NCBI GenBank assembly: GCA_035578905.1
Contig: JAQJVL010000156.1
Span: 1,116,001 to 1,180,000, forward strand
Reading direction: 5' to 3'
DNA length: 64,000 nucleotides
Origin: Stictocephala bisonia
Taxonomy: Eukaryota > Arthropoda > Insecta > Hemiptera > Membracidae
The position numbers and the translations under genes are program-made. Below, one piece after another: positions 19,932 to 31,047 of this stretch. The notes under the pieces are model-generated. The model was not told the origin of the DNA and did not search any database. It worked only from the letters and a program-made list of their open reading frames with translations. How positions within the stretch are numbered: the first letter of the stretch is position 1; each line of letters begins with the position of its first letter.

Positions 19932-21300
19932 ATACACCTGCTTCTCCAATTGAATGGAGACCAGCTAACCCCCCAGAAAAGAATGCAATAAGCATTCAAT
20001 AACTAAGTTATCTATAGTTAAAATTTTGGACCAGCAATCACATGACTGATAATTTGCCATCCCCACTTATATTTTCAGGAGTTGCATCTTCCCACATCTG
20101 TGGAAAATCGACTTAACATATTTTACTCCTTACGATGAAGATTAATTACACCGATGATAATCATAGGCATAGGGCCTGTTTACCGAAACTTGTTTCGACC
20201 GTTAAATATACCATGAGTTTACGCACAGTTGGTTTTTGGCGAAAATTCGTTTGGAATTGGCTGAGAAGTTAATCAAAGAGGTGGTTTTATAGATTAAAGT
20301 CGCCAAGCATGTTGTGAGCTCTTGCAAAATGGGGAGTTTTGAGTAGATGTAATCTTTTTAAACTCTCTGAGAAGTGCCTCTTTGCGTCGTACACTCGGAA
20401 CAAATATGTTGCACAGAACTAGAAGCAATTGTTAATATCAGAGGGGTTGCTATGAAGAAGCTGCAAATAGTCTTCGTCGCTCTGTTTAGTTGGATATAAA
20501 TCTGTCGTACATGTGTACTGTTAAACCACATGAAAGCTTAATATTCAGCAGTGGAGTAAAATAGGGACAAAATTGTAGTATGTAGAACCTGTCCGTTGGT
20601 CTACGATATTCAGCAAGTAGATGCACAATGTTAGTTCTTGTTTTTACTTTAGTTTAGCTGCTGTTTTCTGTAGGCAACTTCTGAAACAGAGAGATTGGTC
20701 TAAACTGGCTCCCAAGTACTTTGTATGCTCTTTATGGGGATTTCGGCAATATATGCTTTGGATAAGATAGGAACAAGAACGCAGTTTTGTGGTATTCCTT
20801 TATTTAGGTGCCTAAAAGAACTTTTCTGCAACCTAGTCAAACTTTAATTAACCAGCAGCTAAAGGCAAAAATCACAACAGTCAATGACATGAAATTTATG
20901 CAACATTTAAATTACATGCCCATTCTCTAGACTGTGTCATAGGCTTCCAAAAGATCTACAAATGTTGCTGATGTTTTCGTTTTCTTTTCAAACCCATGCT
21001 CAATTAAATTATGTCAAAGAAAGTATCTAGTCGCAACAATGTTGACCAAGTATGAACTCAGCTTGTTCAAAAGGGAAGCTGTAATTGAGGTTATGTGATA
21101 TTCTGTAGTAAATCAGTCCAACGTGCAACTAAGAGCAGAACTTAAAAGAGCTATGGAGCTGCAGCTTTAGCCGTGTTCTGGTTCTTTATCTGGCTTCAGA
21201 ACAGCTATTATTTTAGATCTTTTAAACTATTTCGGCATATCCCCACTTGACAATATGGCATTAGAGACTGTTAGAAACCAATGTTTCACTTTCATGCCAA
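19932..21300 (-). mobile_element. Old Jockey-like LINE remnant
   Basis: On the minus strand, degraded pieces in order are IIAVLKPDKEPEHG (about 21220), IEHGFEKKTKTSATFVDLLE (about 20980) with AYDTV (RT motif A), KYLGASLDQSLCF (about 20720), QKTAAKLKQKQ (about 20650), and at the end FFSGGLAGLHSIGEA (about 19980), the usual Jockey C-terminus (CP..FPGGL..LH..GEA). Stops and indels are dense, so it is old. The LOA-like LINE has inserted within its last codons or 3' end. Confidence 0.65.
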
Positions 21301-21415
21301 TACGGTACGCTTTAGAAATTCCACAAAGATGTCATCCGCAAAAATATTGTACAAGCAAAGGTGGGTGGGTGAGTCAGTACTACTACACACGAGTGAGGGG
21401 ATAAAAATATTGGAT

Positions 21416-22590
21416 AATAATAATAATCTTTATTCCTTCGAATGTTACAAAATTTACAAATTGGTTTCTTAGGAATTACTAGCCACTTTTCAAGTAGGTG
21501 TGGCTAGCTCAACATAAATTACTGTAAAATTTACAGTAAGTACAGTCAGAACTTAACATTAAAACTTAATCCACCGGTCGACTACAGCGTGCACGATCCA
21601 AAAACACCACCACTAAGAAACTTTAGCAATACTTCTTAAACTAAAACCAAAAATAATTGTTCAATATCTTCTACCTCAAAAATCCATATTTTAATTTTAT
21701 TTACAAATATAGAAAAACTAACACAATTTTTTATTTGAAGTGGCAGGACATTGAAAAATTTTGGACCCAAAAAGAAAAAACTTCTTTTGAAAATTGCCTT
21801 TTTTATCTTAGGTTTGATTAATATACCCAAAGTTTCCCTTCTTGTTCTCTTGTAAATGTTGTCGTTGTCATTATTGGCACTTCTATTAAAAAAAATTTAA
21901 TTATCAATACTTTAAAAACAAATAAATATCTAACCGGTAAAATCTTTAATTGCTTATAGATGGGAAGAGCCGATTCACGTTTTTGTTTGTTAGCGATAAT
22001 TCTTACAAAGTGGTTTTGAGTCACTCTAAGTGAATTTATTGCTACGATACCTGAACCTCCCCAGATTTCTATCCCATAATTTATTCTCGAGTGAATTAAC
22101 GCAAAATATAATGTTCTCAATAAATTCTGATTTATAAAACTTTTAAGAAAATAAAACTGTCTAATATTATTTCTCAGATTCCCTTGTAGTCTATTAATGT
22201 GTGGTTTCCAGCTTAAGCTTTGATCAATGCATATACCTAAATATTGTATTTTATCCACCTGTTCAATGACTTCACAACTACAAGACAACTGCTCCGAACA
22301 ATCAAACTTATGGAGTTTTAAAAGGGAATTGAATTTATATCCCCTTAAATCGAAATTTATAAATTTTGTTTTGGACGCATTTAGCACCATTCTGTTATTT
22401 TCACACCATCCCCTAATTGCTTTCATATCAGCATTCATTTTTAACCAGATAAGCTCCCAGTCTGTCTCTACATACTGTATTGCAATGTCATCCGCAAAAT
22501 CAATAATTTCTCCCTCTAATCTCAAGTTTAATAGGTCGTTAATAAAAATGAGAAACAAAGTCGCTGCAAGAACCGATCCACTAAAGGAAT
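21416..22590 (-). mobile_element. 5'-truncated LINE (LINE F), minus strand
   Basis: The tail at 21416-21430 reads, on the minus strand, AATAAAGATT(ATT)n. The body carries the RT second half. The 5' end stops abruptly near 22590, in the SGSVLAATLF (motif B) region. A frameshift near 21830 separates the last 60 codons. No clear target duplication was found. Confidence 0.75.
21818..22558 (-). pseudogene. LINE F reverse transcriptase C-terminal part
   Basis: Open frame of 246 codons beginning just after RT motif B (LFLIFINDLL). It includes FADDIAIQY (motif C), GWCENNRMVLNASKTKFINF, KIQYLGICIDQSLSWKPHI, SRINYGIEIWGG and NHFVRIIANKQKRES. The frame shifts near 21830 and the C-terminus continues as FKRSFFFLGPKFFNVLPLQI in another frame (21636-21830). 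It is a CR1/Jockey-like polymerase relic. The first codon is not a real start; in-frame coding continues upstream to the truncation point. Confidence 0.8.
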
Positions 22591-22798
22591 AAGAAGGATA
22601 AGTAAAGAAGTTTATAGGAAAAGTTTAAAGGATAATCTTCTTTTAGGAAATGGGATGGTGTTAAAGTGAGGTTTTTTATTTCTTCGTAGAATTTATTTGC
22701 AAGGAGAACTCTTTAATATGTTATTAGTTTTAGTCCTCATAAGGCCTCTTTATGTCAAGCTACACAACCCTCATGAGTAGCGTAAAAGAAATAAAATT

Positions 22799-23086
22799 TT
22801 ATGCGAGAATTTTTAACTTTTGATATGTACGAATTAGATATGAGTGGCTGTCTTCCCAACTGGCAGAGCTGTGACCACTGACCACCTTATTTAACTCTTG
22901 GAGAGTGAAGAGCATTGAAACTTCCAGCGGTACCTGCTGAATTCTCTTGATTTCATTAAGTTCATATACAATCTTTTTGTCAGTAGGTTGGTATTGACTT
23001 AGATAAGCCCACAATTTGTTTTCCTGTGTCCATAGGTAATGGATACAGCCATTCATTTTACCAAGAGGCTTATCAGTGGATAGTTT
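22799..23086 (-). CDS. Last exon of an unidentified host gene
   Basis: An acceptor (TCTAG) at 23087-23091 precedes a frame starting KLSTDKPLGKMNGCIHYLWT and ending in a stop at 22799-22801 after YLIRTYQKLKILA. The peptide has a natural protein composition (aromatics, charged clusters, QYQPTDKKIVYELNEIKRIQ, PLEVSMLFTLQELNKVV, helical in pattern) and does not look like a transposon shadow. The exon begins in phase 0, matching the phase-0 end of the upstream candidate exon 23572-23689. I do not recognise the family. It could also be an old processed or transposon-derived sequence. Confidence 0.4.
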   Translation of the reverse strand, partial: KLSTDKPLGKMNGCIHYLWTQENKLWAYLSQYQPTDKKIVYELNEIKRIQQVPLEVSMLFTLQELNKVVSGHSSASWEDSHSYLIRTYQKLKILA

Positions 23087-23571
23087 CTAGAGTCTAGACC
23101 AAGCCTGCCTGTTGCTTTGGGTCAAATTTAGATTTTTGTTGGTTGTATTTACCGAAGGAACCTCAGAATTTACCTACTTTTTTTCTTCTAGCATTATCAA
23201 GAGATTGTAGCATGAAAGCTGTAACAGATGTTTTTGGTATTTTAATAATTGTAAATACCAATTACTAAACGGGAGGTAAATTAATAGTTATAAGCTCTTA
23301 TTTAATATTTCACTGATTTAAAGTTGATTACAACTCTATGAATTACTGTAGACTTTGCAGTGTTGAAGATTAGTATTGAACTAAATTCCAAAAACATAAC
23401 TTTAGTTGTTGATTCATTCATATCACAATATGCACACACTTTCTTTAAAATGTTTTAATCAATTATTCGAGTGAACCATACAAACGAGTGAACCATACAA
23501 ACGCCCTAACATGATACTCAAATAGTTTCTCTTCTATTACCGGTATTTGAATTTAATCCATGAACACTCAC

Positions 23572-23689
23572 CACGTGTGTCTTCGGGTAGACTTTATTAA
23601 CATGCCTAATATCAGTTTTACAAAAGTAGCTATACCAACCACTTAGCTCAAGAGGTTGGTATCGACCAACATGCACCATTTTTTTATCA
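23572..23689 (-). CDS. Upstream exon of the unidentified host gene
   Basis: Encodes KKMVHVGRYQPLELSGWYSY then FCKTDIRHVNKVYPKTHV and ends at a donor GTGAGT in phase 0, compatible with the exon at 22799-23086 across a 485-base intron. The acceptor (GATTACAAG) is weak. The product is unknown. Confidence 0.35.
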
Positions 23690-24679
23690 CTTGTAATCAA
23701 AATTTTATAAAATATTTAAATAATTGCCTAAAAAATTAATTATAACTTTACAAGGATAATTTTTAATCAGTAGACATAGAATTTAATGTTTGACTACTTT
23801 ATCATTTGTAAGTCTCTTACCAAATTAAACAATTCAACAGGGAATCTGTGAAAGGCAGTGAGTGATTTTCGAATTAGCTAGATTGATTGTTTTAGGAAAT
23901 AGCAGAAGTAACTGATTTAAGATGAAAGTTGACTTACAGAATTATTTACCTCAATGTCATCTGGTTTTATATGAAATATTTTTTTAAATGGGCCATACTT
24001 TTTTTAACCAAACCTGGTACAAGGTTAAAAAGCCTGGAATGTTTAACCAGGCAGTGTTTTTTTTCAACTTCACTCTTCAGTTCACATATGCCTGCAGACA
24101 TATGCGGGAAATTTATTGAAACAATAAAATACTGTAGGTGAGAGTGGGGCTAAGTAAGCCAGTTTTTTCCTACGAAAGCGTACAAAGAGAACACTGTTTT
24201 CTTTTCAATACTGTATGGTATTAAAACTTATAAACAAATTATAAAGTGTCAAGATTTTATACCGATTTTTATATATTTAAACAAATGTTTTTTCTTAAGT
24301 TGCATTTTAGTTCACTTTGCCCCAAATATGCTCAAGTCCACATTTGGGGCAAAGTGACTCACCCCCTGGAGTAAACTGAACCATCTATTCTGGGAGAGGG
24401 GGGAAGCCTCGCTACAGACCAGTCGTGTTGGACTCGTTCCAGTGTGTTTTAAAAGTTTTATTATTGTTCCTCAGACGTACCTTATATTTATTTAACTTTG
24501 TGACATTTCCAGGGTATTGTGCGTGTTCCTAGAAACGTTTCTGGACTGTTTGTGACTATTAAGTGAGTAAACTGCTAATATAAGAAGTCACGTAATTTTG
24601 AAGGTTAGAATTGCATTGCAGTCTAACCACACGCTGCTGAAACTCTATAATGGGGAATCTCAAATACAAGTTACCGGCC

Positions 24680-24765
24680 CTAACTCTTATCAATTAGGTG
24701 GTGATAACGGTACCAACACCGCTTCACAACCTGAGTACCTCGGTTCGATCCCATGAAGTTGCCTT
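24680..24765 (+). repeat. tRNA-like SINE head fragment
   Basis: Contains a perfect B-box-like word GGTTCGATCCC at about 24740 after TACCAACACCGCTTCACAAC. A good A box and an acceptor stem are absent, so it is not a tRNA gene; it is most likely a piece of a tRNA-derived SINE. Confidence 0.35.
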
Positions 24766-24912
24766 TCTATTTTGCCACACAAATAAACAAATAACAAGCA
24801 GCAACCTACAGCAAACTACATAGTTTTAAAGCTTAATTTGTTAATTATTTAATTTATTTATTCCACTTACCCATACCCATATTTGAATGTTATTACTTTA
24901 CTCCAACCGATA

Positions 24913-25425
24913 ATGTCATTTATATTAGAAGTGTCAAAAGTTGGCAAAGACTGTATACTATTTAATGATTACAAATATCGAGAATCCTATAGTCTGAAGA
25001 ATGGAGACGTTGTTTGGCGGTCTTTAGGCAAAAGTTGTAAAGCCTCCATAAAAACAAATGGAGACAAGACTGCAATATATTCATCTAACGAGACTCACAT
25101 TGAACATCATCCTGTGACGATGCGAGCCCTCACGCCTACAAATTTGCAACAGAAACGACGCCCTGTTTCGACCACCCCTGTACCTCTTGACATTCCGACC
25201 TTCACCTCTACATCTGCCTCCCCTCTTCTCTGTCATACTCCTGAAACACCACCAAAAGTATTAACCATGGAACAGCCACAGAGCATACTATGCACTACTC
25301 CATCCCCAGACTGTGTAACGGAGAACAACGCCCTGAAAGAACAACTGGCAGACCTCCTATTTGAGTACCGGGTTGTCTTGAACCACTCGGTGGAGTATGT
25401 ACCAACGACTCCTCCAATACACTGA
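24913..25425 (+). pseudogene. LINE D ORF1, part 1: FLYWCH-like zinc finger and proline-rich linker
   Basis: From MSFILEVSKVGKDCILFNDY the sequence follows the FLYWCH pattern: aromatic residues in FNDYKYRE, then DVVWRSLGKSCKASIKTNGD, then SSNETHIEHHP with the closing histidines. In the usual W-x-C the cysteine is replaced by serine (WRS), so metal binding may be damaged. A Thr/Pro/Ser-rich linker follows (TSTSASPLLCHTPETPPKVL) and then ENNALKEQLADLLFEYRVVL, which looks like a coiled coil. The frame continues after a shift near 25400-25425 into the next segment. In FLYWCH proteins the fold binds DNA or protein; here it may help bind RNA or target DNA. Confidence 0.55.
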
Positions 25426-25849
25426 TAGTATTTTTCTGCCTCCACGTTTCAGCGTTGCCTCAAATCTCATAAACAAAGCTATGCAAACAGTTTTTAAGGA
25501 AGCGTCCTGCTGTCCTATCACCATAGACTGTGCTGTGCAGTGTGATCCTACTCATATCACTTGTGAAGACCAGTTTTATATTTTAAACAGGGAATTGGTA
25601 AATAGTCTTAAAACCTCAATCGAGGTTCTTGAAGCACAGATTTTATGTCTAAAAAATGAGTTGGTAACTGCGAGAGGAACGTTGGAGAAGGAAGTAAGTT
25701 ACGACAACTGGAAAATTAAAACTAAATCTAAATATCTAACAACTCGAAACAAATTCGATCCACTCAACCTAATTAATGACTCCAATTGTTATGTATTGGA
25801 TAATAAAACAGCTGGACAGACAAAGAAAAATAATAAAAAGTGCAATTAA
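25397..25849 (+). pseudogene. LINE D ORF1, part 2: coiled coil and basic segment
   Basis: After the frameshift, the frame gives LINKAMQTVFKEASCCPITI and then EDQFYILNRELVNSLKTSIE and VLEAQILCLKNELVTA, a heptad pattern typical of ORF1 coiled coils. A basic tail ending in TKKNNKKCN leads to a stop at 25847-25849. The two parts plus the esterase segment probably were one ORF1. Confidence 0.5.
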
Positions 25850-25937
25850 AAAATAAAACAAAAATAAAAACACCTATAAACTTTTAAATGGGCAGGGACC
25901 GAGGGATCGGAGGCCAGCCGATGTTGTCCAAGTTGCC

Positions 25938-26415
25938 ATGTCAAAGAGCACTCAAATTAAAGAAGTAATTTTTGACAACGTCGTTATTGAAGGGGACAGC
26001 CACGCTCGGAGTCTAGCGAGTATCCTGCAGCAGTGTGTCGGCCAATCTACGTCAGTGACTGCAGTGTGTAAGCATTCTGCAAGGCTGCTGATGTTACCTC
26101 TGAGGCTCCCTCACCACCTGGAAACTGTTGCATTGTACTCGCTGGAACCAACGACGTTGCTGTCGGTGAGGCCATGAATATATATATACACACATAGAGC
26201 AATGTATATTAAATAAGAAGAACACAGCTGAAGTCATCGTCAGCACCCTACCCCATAGACACGACCTGCCCAGAAACCATCCAGTGAATCGTCAGACATC
26301 ACTCGCCAATTCATGGAGCTTTGCGACAGGCTAAAACTGAAATTTGTCAACTTTAATGGTATCACAAGGCACTGGTTCACCAGGCACGGGATGCATCTGA
26401 AAACACCAGGCAAAT
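25938..26415 (+). pseudogene. LINE D ORF1, part 3: SGNH/GDSL esterase-like domain
   Basis: Three hallmark blocks are seen in shifting frames: VVIEGDSHARSLASILQQCV (block I, Ser of GDSH, about 25985-26040), CCIVLAGTNDVAVGEA (block III, Asn of GTND, about 26128-26175) and HWFTRHGMHLKTPGK (block V, His of HGxHL, about 26370-26415). These match the order in SGNH hydrolases and in the ORF1 esterase of CR1-type LINEs. A short AT-rich insertion (about 26175-26215) and frameshifts break the gene. Confidence 0.65.
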
Positions 26416-26854
26416 GATGCTGGCTCGACTGATTTTGGACGTGCTCGTGGATGCCAGCCAACCAGCTGCTGATCTAGTTGCCCGCCAAGACCCTCTCAAC
26501 AACCCAATTTCTAGAAGATCTACACTTCCGGACGAGTCATCGCTGCCGTTTTGCCTCCCACATGACAGCTTTGCTGACGCTGTAAAGAGATATCGCTATA
26601 TCCCAACAGTACCTAGTAATCAGGTTCCTCTTGATGACCCTTGTACTTCTTTTTTGGGGGGACGGTCGATCCTGGGTTCCGTCTGCAAAAACGACAATGT
26701 CCACCCTCCCATCTCATTTATTACACCCGTAAAATTTTTCAAATATCTTTATCAAAATTGCCAAATAGCCACAAATAAATTAAAAGATCTCCAATTGCAA
26801 TGTGATGAATTGAAACCAGATTTATTTATAGTTTCAGAACATGGGTTTACATAA
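26414..26854 (+). pseudogene. LINE D: end of ORF1 and start of ORF2 endonuclease
   Basis: The open segment begins with LARLILDVLVDAS, the final helix of the esterase, runs through a proline-rich linker and then reads KFFKYLYQNCQIATNKLKDL and LKPDLFIVSEHGF. The last block is the first and second motifs of an APE endonuclease (N and E). ORF1 and ORF2 may therefore be fused or joined by a lost stop. Confidence 0.55.
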
Positions 26855-27046
26855 AACACAATAAGTTATTTTAAGATTCAAAATTATGAACTCTTTTATA
26901 AGATCAAATCGCAAAGGAGGTGGTGTGTATATATTCATTAGATCTCCAATTAAATTCAAATGTATCATTTCAGACTTAGGCTCAGAACTCGATCTGGAGC
27001 TTGCCGGTGTTGAAGTCTTGGTGGAGCCCTGGGGATAGTTGCTATC

Positions 27047-27763
27047 GTGTGCCTTTATAGGTCTCCTAGTGGAGACAATGGTGCCTTTTTCCGGGATTAT
27101 GATCTTCTTCTCCACCGGCCATCTTCTTCTTTCAAACAATTTATAATTATAAGCGATTTTAACATAAATGTTTTGGAACATGCTGATCGAAAGACAAGCT
27201 TGTTTAGAGACTTATTGCAATCTTACGGATTGAAGTGGTCTCTAAATTTGCCCACTCGAGTTACAGCGAGTTCGAGCACAGCCAATGATAATATAATCAC
27301 TAACATAAAAAAATGTCTCGGTGTCAGTACTAAAATTAGCTATATCCGACTATTACGCACAGGAGGCAGTACTCTCGGGATGCTCTCTGCAGGAAGAGCC
27401 ACCCACTGTTTCATTAAAAAGGCTTCTTCGGCCACATTATTGAAAACACGACTTAAGAAGGAAGACTGGAGTTTTATAGACCATTTTACTAGCACAGATG
27501 ATATGTACAATGCGTTCAACGAATGTTTGAAATTCCATATAAATACCTGTTACCCATTAAGTAAACAATTTTTTTTAAATAAACGGAAGAAGAATACTTG
27601 GATAACGCATGGTATCTTGGTTTCTAGGGATAAGCTCAAACTTTACTCAGCCTTAGCTAAAGACTCGACAAACCCTTTATTTAGAGAGTTTTACAATAGA
27701 TACAAAAAAAAAAAAACACACAACAAAGTTGTAAGGGCTGCCAAATCCCTAGAAGTCAACTGA
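27047..27763 (+). pseudogene. LINE D ORF2: second half of endonuclease and pre-RT linker
   Basis: Frame of 238 codons with CLYRSPSGDNGAFFRDYDLL and FIIISDFNINVLEHADRKTS (the DFN block of APE endonucleases), then SYGLKWSLNLPTRVTASSST and a DNIITN block. The pre-RT linker follows with NKRKKNTWITHGILVSRDKL. The SDH end of the endonuclease is eroded. Confidence 0.65.
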
Positions 27764-27916
27764 ACACTTGATGGTGCTAAAAACTTTTCCAAAGCTGCTT
27801 GGAAGATTATAAATAACACAAAAACGTATCTTCAAAGAAACCAATCCAGGGCACGTCTACGATAACCCAAAATCAGTAGCAACGGAATTTAATATCTTTT
27901 TTCAACTGTTGTCCAG

Positions 27917-28216
27917 TTGAACCCAAATAGAAAATCGTGTAACGTGGACGCTACCCAAGAGAGGCGGGTTTTGCGGTCCATGATGCTGCCTCCTGTGTGT
28001 GAAGCGGAAGTGGCTTGGGTGATTCAAAATCTTCCACCTAAATTATCCGAGGATATCAATGGTGTTTCAACGTGGTTATTGAAACCGTGTACTGAATGTA
28101 TTCTGTGCCCGTTGACGAAAATAATAAACTCTTCGTTCGAAATGGGGTTGTTTCCTTCCAAATTAAAAAATGCAAAAGTAGTTCCGGTGTTTAAAAAGAA
28201 GATCCAACGGTCTTGA
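27917..28216 (+). pseudogene. LINE D ORF2: RT fingers
   Basis: Contains EAEVAWVIQNLPPKLSEDIN (RT motif 0), then GLFPSKLKNAKVVPVFKK (motif 1). A frameshift near 28205 follows, after which NNYRPISF and FENVFISRLLDFLDKEKIL are readable. Confidence 0.65.
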
Positions 28217-28424
28217 ACAACTACCGTCCTATTTCATTCAAATTTACCAGCTCCAAGTAAAATCTTTGAAAATGTATTTATTTCCAGGCTGCTTGATTTT
28301 CTTGATAAAGAGAAGATTCTGAGCGAGGACCAATTTGGTTTTAGACCTGGAAAGTCAACCATTGACAATGTCACCAGACTGGTCGATTTGGCGTTGGAGG
28401 GATTAGAAAACAGACAAAAAACGG

Positions 28425-28880
28425 TTGGTGTTTTTTTTATACTTGTTCAAGGCCTTTGATTGTGTCAATCACAACTTTCTATTAGCAAAACTTGAAAGAT
28501 ATGGCATTCGCGGCCTTCCTTACTCGTGGCTCAAATCTTACTTGGACGACAAAAGTCAATGTGTTCAAATTGGTGATTCGTTTTCTAATAGTAAAAGAGT
28601 TCATTGTGGAGTTCCACAGGGGTCTATTCTAATTCTAGGCCCAGTTATCTTCCTGGTTTACGTTAATGAGGTAGTGTCTTCTGTCTTGAGTGGAAAAATC
28701 GTTCAATATGCGGACGACACAACACTCTGCTTCAAAGCTGAATCCATTCCTGCACTTGAAATTGAAGCTTTCACTAATCTCAATTCCTGTGTTCAACAAT
28801 TTGAAAAGGAATATTTATCTAAAAACCATTCAAAAACAAATTACATTCATTTTTCTTTAAGAGATCAAGAGTCTTGTTAG
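28425..28880 (+). pseudogene. LINE D ORF2: RT palm
   Basis: Carries FKAFDCVNHNFLLAKLERYG (motif A), YSWLKSYLDDKSQCVQIGDS, HCGVPQGSILI (motif B) and QYADDTTLCFKAE (motif C with catalytic DD). It has lost the usual LDLSKAF start through a short indel in a T run near 28430. Confidence 0.7.
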
Positions 28881-29536
28881 AGCCACTGATAATGGTTGAT
28901 GACATTCTTCTTGATGAAACAAACTCTGTCAAGTTCCTGGGAATTCACCTAGATAGGGCATTGACCTGGAGCTGCCACATTGACAGCGTTTGTGCAAAAA
29001 TTGCCTCTGGTATTTTTGCTTTGAGAAACATTTTAAAATGTTGCACAGTTAAGGTACAGTTAATGTCCTATTTTGGTCTCATTTACCTTCATCTTACCTA
29101 CGGAGTAAGACTGTGGGGTAGATGTTATTTAGACAAACTTCAAAGAGTTTTTCGGCTACAAAAAAGAGCAATCCGAATAATTTCCAAATTAAAAGTTAGA
29201 GAGTCATGCAAACAGTCCTTCAGGGAATTAGGTTTGATAACGCTGCCTTGCATTTACATTTTGGAGACTGCACTCTATTGTACATTCAAATGTAATTTAA
29301 CACGAGCTAGCGACATCCATCAACACGAAACAAGAAGTAGTCACAATTTTAGAGTGGCTCGGCACCATACATCGGCCCTGGAACGCAAACCGTCTCTAGC
29401 AGGCGTCAACATTTTAAACATTCTCCCAGATTATATTAAAAGGGAACAAAATTTAAACAAATTCAAGTCTCGATTAAAAGGCTACTTAGTGGCTCTCGCT
29501 TGTTATTCTGTGGGTGAAATAATAGCAGACCCCTAA
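28874..29536 (+). pseudogene. LINE D ORF2: RT thumb and C-terminus
   Basis: Contains SVKFLGIHLDRALTWSCHID, YGVRLWGRCYLDKLQRVFRL, QKRAIRIISKLKVRESCKQS, TLPCIYILETALYC and NILNILPDYIKREQNLNKFK. It ends with its natural stop at 29534-29536, about 230 bases before the tail. Confidence 0.7.
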
Positions 29537-29816
29537 TTTGCAGACGGCTTGGGAGATATCCTGTATGAATGTTATTGCTGAAGAGAAGAGTGTTTTTAGT
29601 GAATGAATGCGTCACTCTGTGAATGAATGAACTCCCCCACTAAACTTTGCTGAAATTGTTATTTTATCCCATCACTTAATGTATCATTAGTTTGTGTTTG
29701 TATGATCATTATTACTAATAATATGACTTTTGCTATACAATATGTACATATTGTCAAAAAGCAATAAAAACTATTTCATTTCATTCTTATTTTGTAGGCT
29801 TAAGCGGCTGGTGTCA

Positions 29817-30079
29817 TTACTAATAACTAAAGTTTCTGATAGCAACCGCATCAAGGTGTTATTTACAGTATTTACATCACCAAATGTTTCACCTATTCTG
29901 TTTCCTCAGTGGTATCACTGATCAGTAGAACATCAGACGCAAAAATATCTGATGGAATTGATCAGTAGCATCAGAGATACCACTGAAGATGACACATAAT
30001 AGCATAGGCGAAACATTAGGTTATGTAACAACAAAAATAACTTGATGAGGTCATTACCGGAAGCTTTAGTTATTAGTGA
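29817..30079. repeat. Foldback (long inverted repeat) of about 260 bases
   Basis: ttactaataactaaag at the left pairs with ctttagttattagtgaa at the right. Inside, ACATCACCAAATGTTTCACC pairs with GGCGAAACATTAGGTTATGT and CAGTGGTATCACTGATCAG with ATACCACTGAAG. The arms are imperfect but run over about 110 bases each. No coding content. It lies just after the LINE D tail. Confidence 0.7.
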
Positions 30080-30640
30080 ACCATCTATTAAGAACATTAA
30101 TTATTGTGCTGAAAACTTGCTCAAAACTAAAATAAGAGTTTAAAATGTCCGTTTGACCCCTTAAGAAAAATAAAATAATTTAAACATTGGACTGATTGAA
30201 AAAATGGCATGACTTAAGCTACAGTTTCTATCTTATGCAGACTCAGGCTAGGATTTCTCTCTCGAAAACCTCTGAACCAGTCCAACTCAACCATTTGATT
30301 TTTATCCATTGTGGGGTATAATTAAGTGAATTTTTCTATGGCAGTTTATATACTAATCCTCTTAAGTATAACAGGCAGTTGTACCTACCCATACCAAAAC
30401 ACATTTATGAGCATTTTATAACACAGCTCTTCTCGAATTCTTGAGAAAATCTGCTTATGTTGATATTGAGGATATAAAATAGTCTCCAACTCAGTTTGAA
30501 AATTTTTCACATATTGCCTAAGAGTTGCAGCTGAGACACCTGTCTGTTTAGCTACTTGACGGAAGACTATCGTCAACATGCATTTTGACTGCCTGTTTCA
30601 TTGAATTCGGAGTAGTATTTTTATATTTCCCCTTTTTCTA
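30080..30640 (-). pseudogene. Pogo-like transposase N-terminal fragment
   Basis: On the minus strand NSMKQAVKMHV is followed, after a frameshift, by FRQVAKQTGVSAATLRQYVK (helix-turn-helix of the psq/CENP-B type), then a degraded SRIREELCYKMLINVFWYG and MVELDWFRGFRERNPSLSLH near 30260, the second CENP-B-like DNA-binding block. Together these are the N-terminal DNA-binding part of pogo/Tigger-like transposases. The catalytic DDE domain is not seen in the neighbourhood. Confidence 0.65.
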
Positions 30641-31047
30641 GTATGTTCTGACCAATTTGGAGGTCTGAAAAAAGAAATAATATTTACTATGGGTAAAAAT
30701 ATTTTAAAAATCACAACTTCATGTTTGGCTCAGTTTACCCCACAAAATTTGGTTCACTTAGTCCCATCAGAGGTTATGAAGTTTAAGTGATCACTAAAAA
30801 TATTAAGTTAATATACTGGTCATTGTCTTATGCCCTAGCTGATAGTGAATATAATCTTGTTTCCTATAATTTACTTCTTAATGCTTGTACAAGCATCTGC
30901 TTACATCAGCAAACAAAATTCAGGAAAAGCAGAGTGGACATTTTTGGATAAAAAACCACACGCTCTCACTATTCTGATCACCAACCCAATACATATGAAA
31001 AAAGTAGGACTGTGAGGGAAGGAGGAAGTGGATAACTGCTGCTAACT

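Larger units (their letters stand above)
24785..29790 (+). mobile_element. Nearly full-length CR1/L2-like LINE (LINE D) with FLYWCH + SGNH esterase ORF1
   Basis: Reading 5' to 3', the element encodes a FLYWCH-like zinc-finger segment, a coiled coil, an SGNH/GDSL esterase-like domain, an APE endonuclease and a reverse transcriptase, and ends with GCAATAAAAACTATTTCATTTC near 29770. Esterase-containing ORF1 is known from CR1 and L2 LINEs; the FLYWCH-like start is unusual. Several frameshifts and stops show it is inactive, but all domains can still be read. It lies inside the pogo-like element. Boundaries are approximate; no target duplication was recognised. Confidence 0.75.

Noticed and set aside
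24690..24760. Possible tRNA gene with perfect B box
   Set aside because: No A box or acceptor stem could be found; treated as a SINE-like fragment.
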